Of a stretch of 24,538 nt of DNA, positions 15,812 to 21,080 are shown piece after piece. The stretch covers positions 1 to 24,538 of the forward strand of contig CAZAIO010000026.1 of NCBI GenBank assembly GCA_964485235.1. Reading direction: 5' to 3'. The DNA comes from CAZAIO01 sp964485235. Its GTDB lineage: Bacteria > Chloroflexota > Dehalococcoidia > GIF9 > UBA5629. A model generated the notes under the pieces. That model saw nothing but the letters and a program-made list of their open reading frames with translations. It was not told where the DNA came from and did no database searches. The translations under genes were made by a program, and so were the position numbers. Numbering within the stretch: the stretch's first letter is position 1; every line of letters starts with the position of its first letter.

Positions 15812-15844
15812 GGTAGGGATATCTATATAATAGTTATCCCTACC
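15812..15844 (-). promoter_or_regulatory. Long stem-loop directly before pstC
   Basis: GGTAGGGATA (15812-15821) and TATCCCTACC (15835-15844) form a perfect 10-bp stem. After one mismatch it extends by CTAT/ATAG to a 3-nt loop, giving 14 of 15 pairs. No U-tract follows in the - strand direction. It probably protects the 3' end of pstS mRNA or reduces expression of pstC relative to pstS. Confidence 0.6.
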
Positions 15845-15856
15845 ATTTATAGGAAA

Positions 15857-15871
15857 GGCGGACTGTCCGCC
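15857..15871 (-). terminator. GC-rich hairpin after pstS, possible partial terminator
   Basis: GGCGGAC-A-GTCCGCC (as read on the - strand) is a palindrome around one base; a realistic form is a 5-bp GC stem with a 5-nt loop. It lies 12 nt after the pstS stop and is followed by TTTCC, a weak U-tract, which suits partial termination between pstS and pstC. Confidence 0.45.
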
Positions 15872-15883
15872 GTTATATTATGT

Positions 15884-16702
15884 TTATTTTACCGGGATAT
15901 ACCCTTCCTCTTCTGCGATCTTCTGCCCTTCAGGACCGAGACAGAAGTCGATATATTCTTTTACCACACCCGTAGGCTGTTCTTTTGTCAGGAAATAAAG
16001 CGGCCTGACTATGGGATAAGTACCGTTCAGTGCATTTTCTGTTGTTGCTGCTACTCCATCTATGCTAACCGCTTTTACAGTATTGTCAAGATAGCCGAAT
16101 GAAAGGAATCCGATTGCCTGAGCGTCACTGGATACGGTTGTTCTCAAAGCACCATTCGAAGGCTGAAGAATCGCTGTGTTGGTGATTACAGTTTCTTCTC
16201 CCATGACCATTTCTTCAAATGCAGTCCTTGTACCTGAACCTTCTTCTCTCGCTACTACATGGATATCCTGGTCCGGTCCGCCGACCTCGCTCCATTTGGT
16301 AATATTTCCTGCATAAATTTCTTTTACCTGTTCTTTTGTTAGTCCTGATATTGAGTTGTCGGGATGGCATACGATCGCGATTCCATCCTTTGCAAGCAGG
16401 TGTTTGACCAGTTTAGGTTCACTATCTTTAATCTCTCGCGAAGCTGCTCCTATATCAACTGTGCCTTCATCGGCTGATTTAACTCCCACGCTGGAGCCGC
16501 CACCCTGTATTGTGATTTGAACATCCGGATTCTTGCTCATGAATGCCTGAGCACATTTTTCAGCGAGCGGTTGTACTGTTGTCGATCCCGCTTCGGTGAT
16601 TGTTTCTTTTGCGTTGTCTGAACAGCCGGCAAGGGCAAGCGGTACTACGATGATAAACGTAAGTACCAGCAGTAACCAACTCCTTTTAATGTATTTTTGC
16701 AT
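15884..16702 (-). CDS. pstS: Phosphate-binding lipoprotein PstS
   Basis: A 272-residue periplasmic-binding-protein-type lipoprotein. A signal peptide (residues 1-26) ends in the lipobox LALAG-C27. Phosphate-contacting motifs of PstS are visible: AGSTTVQPLAE near residue 37, GGGSSVG near 65-75 and EEGSGTRTAFEEM mid-protein. It captures phosphate outside the membrane and hands it to PstC-PstA. GAGGAGG lies 6 nt before the ATG. There is no Pho-type promoter in the 74 bp to the preceding MGS-like gene, so pstS is probably read from the Pho promoters further upstream. Hairpins after the stop may raise its level above the rest of the operon. Confidence 0.95.
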   Translation of the reverse strand: MQKYIKRSWLLLVLTFIIVVPLALAGCSDNAKETITEAGSTTVQPLAEKCAQAFMSKNPDVQITIQGGGSSVGVKSADEGTVDIGAASREIKDSEPKLVKHLLAKDGIAIVCHPDNSISGLTKEQVKEIYAGNITKWSEVGGPDQDIHVVAREEGSGTRTAFEEMVMGEETVITNTAILQPSNGALRTTVSSDAQAIGFLSFGYLDNTVKAVSIDGVAATTENALNGTYPIVRPLYFLTKEQPTGVVKEYIDFCLGPEGQKIAEEEGYIPVK

Positions 16703-16776
16703 ATAAAACCTCCTCTATTTGTGTATGAATTAAAAGAATTTGAAGAACTTTCATCAATTTGACTTTACCCGTTTCG

Positions 16777-17220
16777 TTATGGATGTACCTCGACGAGACC
16801 GCACTTCAGCACGGGTAATCGTTTATCCGAAAAAACAGCTGACCTTCTTTCAAAAAAAAGCTGAAGAACAGCTTCAGCAGTCGACTTATTAGTAGCAAAT
16901 GGAATGTTATAAACATTGCACATGCGGTGAAGCGCCATGATATCCTGTTCATCCGGGTGTACAATGATGGGGTCCTGGAGGAAAATGACGATCTTTACCT
17001 TTTCATTTGCGATTAATGTACCGAGTTGCTGATATCCTCCCAGCAGTCCACTGTGCATCTGGACTACTGAAAGCCCGGTAGAATGTTGTATCATTCTGCC
17101 TGTATTTCTGGTAGCAACCAGAGAGCATTCCTCCAGCGCCTCCCGGTAGGTCCGTACCAGATGGACAAGCTCCTCCTTTTTCGAATCATGGGCTGTAAAC
17201 CCTATGTCAAATTGCTGCAT
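16777..17220 (-). CDS. Methylglyoxal-synthase-fold protein with altered active site (paralog 2)
   Basis: A 147-residue protein aligning along its length with methylglyoxal synthase (MGS), which converts DHAP to methylglyoxal and phosphate. Kept: the AHD motif (H11, D12), NTG in the phosphate loop, SGLLGG, D83 in LQDP, D93, and NIPFATN. Changed: the catalytic base Asp of GGDQQ (E. coli D71) is Tyr63, and the active-site His (E. coli H98) is Asp90. Normal MGS activity is therefore doubtful. Phosphate-loop residues are also altered (TRNTG for TGTTG). The gene has its own Pho-type promoter and lies 74 bp upstream of pstS, suggesting a role in phosphate starvation, possibly as a phosphate or sugar-phosphate sensor. 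AAAGGAT precedes the ATG. The fold is confident; the role is inferred. Confidence 0.8.
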   Translation of the reverse strand: MQQFDIGFTAHDSKKEELVHLVRTYREALEECSLVATRNTGRMIQHSTGLSVVQMHSGLLGGYQQLGTLIANEKVKIVIFLQDPIIVHPDEQDIMALHRMCNVYNIPFATNKSTAEAVLQLFFERRSAVFSDKRLPVLKCGLVEVHP

Positions 17221-17242
17221 GTTTATTTAATCCTTTGAGTTA

Positions 17243-17296
17243 ATGTTAACATTCGATGGTTAAGGTACATTTAACCCTTTGTTAAAATCATGTTAA
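17243..17296 (-). promoter_or_regulatory. Pho-box promoter of MGS-like paralog 2 (and probably pst)
   Basis: On the - strand: TTAACA, TTAACA, TTAAAT, TTAACC at exact 11-nt intervals (17296 down to 17258), then 9 nt, then TAACAT as -10 (17248-17243). The hexamer, period and position match the PhoP/PhoB direct-repeat box of Gram-positive type. PhoB encoded at 22839-23546 is the likely activator. Confidence 0.8.
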
Positions 17297-17347
17297 AATT
17301 CGTGGCTTTGGTCTGTAAGGTAATGAGGAGAGAAAAATCGAAGTTTT

Positions 17348-17361
17348 AACCGGTACCGGTT
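17348..17361. repeat. 14-bp perfect palindrome between the MGS-like genes
   Basis: AACCGGTACCGGTT is a perfect dyad about 50 bp upstream of the Pho box of the second MGS-like gene. It has no loop and no U-tract, so an operator is more likely than a terminator. The binding factor is unknown. Confidence 0.35.
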
Positions 17362-17429
17362 CTGTCGCGAATGCGGGTTGTTGAAATAAGTGGTTGTAAA
17401 TAAATATTCGCCAGATTACAATCAAGGCT

Positions 17430-17882
17430 TCAGTTTCTCTGTCGCTCTATGCAAGCCAATTCCTTTGGAAATAGCTGCTCGGGAAATCTCTGTTTCGCAA
17501 GCATTGTTCTTTCAAGGTGTCTATGGAGAATAATGTCTGCTGTGATTAAATTGCTGGCAAACGGAATATTATTCACGCTGCATGCCGTTAACAGTAATCG
17601 AATACCCAGATCATCAAGACCTATCATAAGAGGGTCTTGTAGAAAAAAGACAGCTGATATTTTTCCATCGGCTACCAGTTTTCCCATATCCAGATAACCC
17701 CCTGAATAGCCGTTCCTGAGCAAATGGACAGGTAGACCGCTTGTCTCTCTAATCATGATTCCCGTATCTTCAGTGGCAACAATTGAAAGTTGTCTCAGCC
17801 CCTGTAGATATTTCTCTGTAAGAATGAGCACATCTTTCTTTCTGGTATCATGTGCGGTTATTGCTATATCATATTCCTGCAT
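17430..17882 (-). CDS. Methylglyoxal-synthase-fold protein with altered active site (paralog 1)
   Basis: A 150-residue paralog of the next gene downstream, with the MGS fold: AHD motif (H11, D12), TEDTG in place of TGTTG, GGY in place of GGD (Y63), D83 in LQDP, D90 where E. coli MGS has His98, and Gly93 where it has Asp101. It thus shares the Tyr and Asp replacements of its neighbour and has lost one more active-site acid, and GGDQQ reads GGYLD. Loss of methylglyoxal synthase activity is likely. It is the first gene of the - strand phosphate cluster, with AGAGG before its ATG and a Pho-type promoter upstream, divergent from the PlsY-like operon. A structural or sensor role responding to phosphate compounds is inference. 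Confidence 0.78.
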   Translation of the reverse strand: MQEYDIAITAHDTRKKDVLILTEKYLQGLRQLSIVATEDTGIMIRETSGLPVHLLRNGYSGGYLDMGKLVADGKISAVFFLQDPLMIGLDDLGIRLLLTACSVNNIPFASNLITADIILHRHLERTMLAKQRFPEQLFPKELACIERQRN

Positions 17883-17914
17883 TTTCGCCTCTTAAAAGTA
17901 CCTGATCTTACTCT

Positions 17915-17968
17915 AATATACCTTACAGAGATTATCATTATGTTAAAAAATGTTTAAAAATGCGTTAA
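17915..17968 (-). promoter_or_regulatory. Pho-box promoter of MGS-like paralog 1
   Basis: On the - strand: TTAACG, TTAAAC, TTAACA, ATAATC at exact 11-nt intervals (17968 down to 17930), then 9 nt, then TATATT as -10 (17920-17915). It has the same geometry as the other three Pho-type promoters in the window. Confidence 0.8.
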
Positions 17969-18088
17969 AATGAGCATTTATGAAAAATTAACTATAGCAC
18001 TTCACCGGATCTGTACGAAATTTCTACGTAGACATATTGAAAGGACACCGATAAGACGCAATAATTGATGTACAATATAAATCAATTT

Positions 18089-18142
18089 TTAACATATTTT
18101 TAGTCAATTTATAACTATCTCTTAATATTACAGGGGTATACT
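18089..18142 (+). promoter_or_regulatory. Pho-box promoter of the PlsY-like operon
   Basis: TTAACA, TTAGTC, ATAACT, TTAATA at exact 11-nt intervals (18089, 18100, 18111, 18122), then 9 nt, then TATACT as -10 (18137-18142). The repeats are more degenerate than in the two MGS-like promoters, but spacing is identical. The predicted start is near 18149. Confidence 0.7.
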
Positions 18143-18334
18143 TATTAAAAGAACACAATGAAAAGTATTGTGTAATATTCAATAATGTGCGATGATATAG
18201 GTTAAAATATGGACGTAAGCAGTGTATGCCTGACGTGCCTGTTTTCTTTGCACAAAGGCACTAGGTTTTCACAATTCAATATGTACAACGAAAACGATGA
18301 ATGATGGTGTTCACGAAACGAACAGGCAGATAGA

Positions 18335-18916
18335 GTGGGATCATATCAGATTATTGCGGTTCCTATAGGATATCTTATCGGCGCTTTTCCGTCCGCCCTG
18401 CTAGTAGGGCGGATAGCGGCTGGCTTTGATTTACGTGTTGAAGGTGACGGCCGCATTAGCGCCGCAGCGGTTTATAGACGATTCGGGATTATTCCGTTTT
18501 TACTTGTTGTATGCCTCGATGTAGGAAAAGGCGCACTTGCAATTTTTATCGCTTCTATCCTCGATTCCCCATTTTTTATTATATTGCTCTCAGGTGTAGC
18601 CGCAGTTATTGGCCATTGCTGGTCGGTATTTTTAAAATTCAAAGGCGGACAGGGAGCAACTGTAATATATGGAGTTCTTGCCAGTGTGGCTTTCTGGCAG
18701 TTTCTTATCGCCGGTGTCATTACAGGCTTATTTTTATTAGTGACAAGAAGGCCGGGGTGGAGTACAATTCTTCTCATTGTTATGTTGTCGATTATTCTTG
18801 TAGCAACCAGGTCGCCTTTCATGCTCAGTATATATCCAGTAGCTTTAATAACGCTTATGCTCGTAAAGCGGTTACAGATAAGAAAAATAATTAGTAATGC
18901 AGGTGTAATTAGATGA
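18335..18916 (+). CDS. PlsY-like membrane protein with degenerate catalytic motifs
   Basis: A 193-residue polytopic membrane protein alignable with PlsY, the acyl-phosphate:glycerol-3-phosphate acyltransferase of phospholipid synthesis: GYLIGAFPSALLVGR at the start, LDVGKGA, and IGHCWSVFLKFKGGQG. The catalytic motifs are eroded. Motif 1, normally GSGNxGATNV, reads EGDGRISAAAV. Motif 2 KGGKG reads KGGQG. The C-terminal HRxN motif is not recognisable. It may be a non-catalytic paralog or use another substrate. The start is GTG at 18335 because the frame has a stop at 18302 and no better codon between; its ribosome site is weak. It overlaps the phosphoesterase gene as ATGA and is preceded by a Pho-type promoter, pointing to a phosphate-starvation role. 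Confidence 0.72.
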   Translation: MGSYQIIAVPIGYLIGAFPSALLVGRIAAGFDLRVEGDGRISAAAVYRRFGIIPFLLVVCLDVGKGALAIFIASILDSPFFIILLSGVAAVIGHCWSVFLKFKGGQGATVIYGVLASVAFWQFLIAGVITGLFLLVTRRPGWSTILLIVMLSIILVATRSPFMLSIYPVALITLMLVKRLQIRKIISNAGVIR

Positions 18917-19503
18917 AAATAGGAGTACTTGCCGATACTCATATGAGCAATATCGATCAATTACCACGTAGTATGGTAGACAGTTTAAGAAGAACGGACT
19001 TGATTGTCCATCTGGGGGATTACGATTCCAGAGATGTCGTATGTCAACTGGGCCTGTTAGGTGATTTTCTAGGTATTACAGGGAATCATGATGGACCGGA
19101 GATTCGTTCTCTGCTGCCGGAACAGGAAATTCTCGAGGTAAAAGGTAAAAGACTGGCTCTGGTACATGGGCATGGATGCGTCATGCCGTTCGGGTTCAGA
19201 CGAGGCTTGCTTAAACGGTTTAAGGGCGAGCGGATCGATGCAGTCCTTTACGGACATACGCATGTAATTAAAAATATATACCATTCCGGAGTGCTCTTTT
19301 TTAATCCCGGCAGTGCAGTAGGGAGGTTCCCTTCGTCAGGAAAAAGCTACGGTATATTGACTATCGGTGAATCGATACACAGTGAAATATTCTATCTCAG
19401 TGAGAAGGTCTACTCGGGTATACCGAGACTTATACTTCCGGGAACAGCGAAACCGGAGTTACAAAAGGTGCCAGCATATAATCCCTACACCCGTAATTCG
19501 TAG
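18913..19503 (+). CDS. YfcE/MJ0936-type metallophosphoesterase
   Basis: A 196-residue calcineurin-like phosphoesterase with all metal-binding motifs of the family: DTH (D8, H10), GDYDS (D36), GNHD (58-60), VHGH (H85) and GHTH (114-117). Such enzymes hydrolyse phosphodiesters or phosphomonoesters with a di-metal centre (often Mn2+) in the cytoplasm. Its start overlaps the PlsY-like stop as ATGA, so the two are co-translated. Placement in a Pho-promoted operon suggests phosphate recovery from an organic ester, perhaps lipid-derived given the neighbour. The C-terminal 40 residues beyond the core fold show no known motif. The substrate cannot be read from sequence. Confidence 0.88.
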   Translation: MKIGVLADTHMSNIDQLPRSMVDSLRRTDLIVHLGDYDSRDVVCQLGLLGDFLGITGNHDGPEIRSLLPEQEILEVKGKRLALVHGHGCVMPFGFRRGLLKRFKGERIDAVLYGHTHVIKNIYHSGVLFFNPGSAVGRFPSSGKSYGILTIGESIHSEIFYLSEKVYSGIPRLILPGTAKPELQKVPAYNPYTRNS

Positions 19504-19525
19504 AGCAAAGAAAGAGAGAAATATC

Positions 19526-19765
19526 ATGGAGATAGTTAAAGTACTGGAAGACCATCTCGCATCGTACGGTTTGAGCTATATGCTGGAAGGGAAAGAGGTT
19601 GTCGATACTTCGGGAGATATTATAGGTATAGTAAGGGATATTACTATAGAACGCAAAAATAACAGGGAACCGCTTTTCTTTTATGAGATCGGCGAGGACC
19701 GTGCCCGTGCAGTTATCACCGCTGACGAAGTTGCTGCAATCAACGAAAGAATCTTTCTTTCCTGA
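19526..19765 (+). CDS. Small PRC-barrel-like protein
   Basis: A 79-residue acidic protein starting 22 nt after the phosphoesterase stop, with AAAGAGAGA before its ATG, so it is the third gene of the operon. The middle (EVVDTSGDIIGIVRDITIERKN) and the end (ITADEVAAINERIFLS) have the strand-turn pattern of PRC-barrel domains, small beta-barrels that mediate protein or RNA contacts. There is no signal peptide and no cysteine. The frame is open upstream into the phosphoesterase gene, but that part is its shadow. The PRC assignment is by pattern only and moderate. Confidence 0.6.
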   Translation: MEIVKVLEDHLASYGLSYMLEGKEVVDTSGDIIGIVRDITIERKNNREPLFFYEIGEDRARAVITADEVAAINERIFLS

Positions 19766-19802
19766 AAGAGTATTTTCAAAATAATTACCCTATTTCAGCT
19801 AT

Positions 19803-19818
19803 ATTGCGCATGCGCAAT
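19803..19818. repeat. 16-bp perfect palindrome upstream of the DedA-like gene
   Basis: ATTGCGCATGCGCAAT is a perfect 16-bp dyad about 100 bp before the DedA-family start. It has no loop and no U-tract, so it more likely binds a dimeric regulator than forms a terminator. The function is unknown. Confidence 0.4.
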
Positions 19819-19916
19819 TTCGGACACCATTCAACGTAATGGCTTTCATATAACCCGTATTGTGCTATTATAAATAAGAGTTACAAGCGATTATTTGAAA
19901 GCTCGATCAACAGTTT

Positions 19917-20543
19917 ATGAATTCATGGCTGGACAAACTTATTTCAGGGGCTCTTGGCGCTCTTAGTCAGGGAAATCCTGTAGCGCTGCTTTCCCTGTTA
20001 GGTGTTACTATACTCACCGAATCAGGAGTGCCCTTTCCTTACATCATCGATAGCGTACTTTTTCTCTCCGGCTTTCATGCAAGGACAGTCACATTGCAAT
20101 TAGGGCTTAACGTTCTGGTTATCTTTATAGGAAGACAGATCGGAGCCTCAATAATCTACTGGATTGCCCGGCTGCTAGGTATAACGTTGATTACATGGAT
20201 TGAAAACCGTTTTCCCAGGTTAAACCGCCGCTTACATGATGTTATTTCAAAACTACACAGTAAGTCGATAATCGGGATCGCCGTAACAAGGTTGACGGGA
20301 CTGCTCACACTGGTATCCATTGCTTCCGGGTTGATAAAAGTACGTTATGTTCATCTTATAGCCGGTGTGGCGCTTTCTTCACTTATGTTCGACGGCACTC
20401 TTGTATTGTTCGGCATAATAGCGGGGGATAGACTTCAGCAATTTGGTTTCGTGCCCACTACTCCAGTCATTATCGGTTTATGTGCAATAATCATAGCAAT
20501 AGTGATAGGAGTCCACATAATAGTTCAGCGCTGGTCCCGTTAA
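19917..20543 (+). CDS. DedA/VTT-family membrane protein
   Basis: A 208-residue protein with the DedA (SNARE-associated/VTT) layout: re-entrant-loop motif ILTESGVPFPYIIDSVLFLSG near residues 31-51, GRQIGASIIYWIARLLG (about 72-88), then RLTGLLTLVSIASGLIKVRY and a GTLVLFGIIAGD helix. DedA proteins sit in the cytoplasmic membrane and several act as lipid flippases, for example for undecaprenyl phosphate or phosphatidylethanolamine. The ATG at 19917 has no strong ribosome site. It lies between the Pho-promoted operon and convergent arsC, and no Pho-type promoter was seen in front of it. A lipid-related role is inferred from family. Confidence 0.8.
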   Translation: MNSWLDKLISGALGALSQGNPVALLSLLGVTILTESGVPFPYIIDSVLFLSGFHARTVTLQLGLNVLVIFIGRQIGASIIYWIARLLGITLITWIENRFPRLNRRLHDVISKLHSKSIIGIAVTRLTGLLTLVSIASGLIKVRYVHLIAGVALSSLMFDGTLVLFGIIAGDRLQQFGFVPTTPVIIGLCAIIIAIVIGVHIIVQRWSR

Positions 20544-20578
20544 ATGACAGGGCAAAAATATTATGAATCCTCTTAAGA

Positions 20579-20971
20579 TCAAATCGTATTTTTTACCAAA
20601 GAAGCTACTTTTTCTTTGATTTCATCTCGTATATTCCTTATGTCATCCAGGGATTTGCCCTTTGGGTCCTCGATGTTCCAGTCATCGCTTTGAACGAGCG
20701 TTGCAGGACATACCCCTTCAGCCCCGCATCCCATAGTCACGACAAGGTCCATATCTTTGAACATATCAAAAGAGAGTTGCTTCGGGTAATGGCCTTGCAT
20801 TGAGATTCCGATCTCTTCCATTGATTTTACTACATCGGGATTTACCTCTTTGGCAGGGCTTGTACCGGCTGAAGTTGCGGTTGCTTTTCCCTTTGCCATA
20901 TGATTAAAAAATGCCTCTGCCATCTGGCTTCGGCCGGAATTCTGCACACAAACAAATAACACTCGCCTCAT
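20579..20971 (-). CDS. arsC: Arsenate reductase, low-MW phosphatase (thioredoxin-coupled) type
   Basis: A 130-residue protein with the phosphatase-loop motif C8-VQNSG-R14-S at its N-terminus, the redox cysteine pair C82 and C88 (GCGAEGVCP), and the DW-IEDPKGK segment with the general-acid Asp102. This combination is typical of thioredoxin-dependent ArsC, which reduces arsenate to arsenite; a plain protein-tyrosine phosphatase would lack the Cys pair. It is a single gene with no arsenite pump or ArsR nearby. Its promoter carries a Pho-type box, so it may be made with the Pst system, which can import arsenate by mistake. An AGGAGAATT ribosome site precedes the ATG. Confidence 0.9.
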   Translation of the reverse strand: MRRVLFVCVQNSGRSQMAEAFFNHMAKGKATATSAGTSPAKEVNPDVVKSMEEIGISMQGHYPKQLSFDMFKDMDLVVTMGCGAEGVCPATLVQSDDWNIEDPKGKSLDDIRNIRDEIKEKVASLVKNTI

Positions 20972-21010
20972 AATTCTCCTGCTTTGATAGTGTATACAGT
21001 ATATATGCTC

Positions 21011-21064
21011 ACTATAGCATATTTATATTAACGTTTAGATAACAAAATGTTAAAAGAATGTAAA
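21011..21064 (-). promoter_or_regulatory. Pho-box promoter of arsC
   Basis: On the - strand: TTTACA, TTAACA, TTATCT, TTAATA at exact 11-nt intervals (21064 down to 21026), then 9 nt, then TATAGT as -10 (21016-21011). The geometry equals that of the Pho promoters at 17243, 17915 and 18089. It sits between phoR and arsC. Confidence 0.72.
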
Positions 21065-21080
21065 AAAAGTCAGCCGTTGC

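Larger units (their letters stand above)
17883..18334. other. 452-bp divergent regulatory region
   Basis: No protein gene was found in this stretch; the longest small ORFs are about a dozen codons and lack ribosome sites. It holds two back-to-back Pho-type promoters, listed separately. It also holds a roughly 190-nt leader for the + strand operon with two stem-loops: ACACAAT/ATTGTGT (18153-18173), right after the predicted start site, and GTGCCT/AGGCAC (18235-18261). Confidence 0.6.

Noticed and set aside
18226..18264. 12-codon leader peptide in the PlsY-like leader
   Set aside because: It has no ribosome site and no codon pattern suggesting attenuation; its bases are better explained by a stem-loop.
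19367..19525. N-terminal extension of the small PRC-barrel-like protein
   Set aside because: It overlaps the phosphoesterase gene out of frame; the ATG at 19526 has its own ribosome site.
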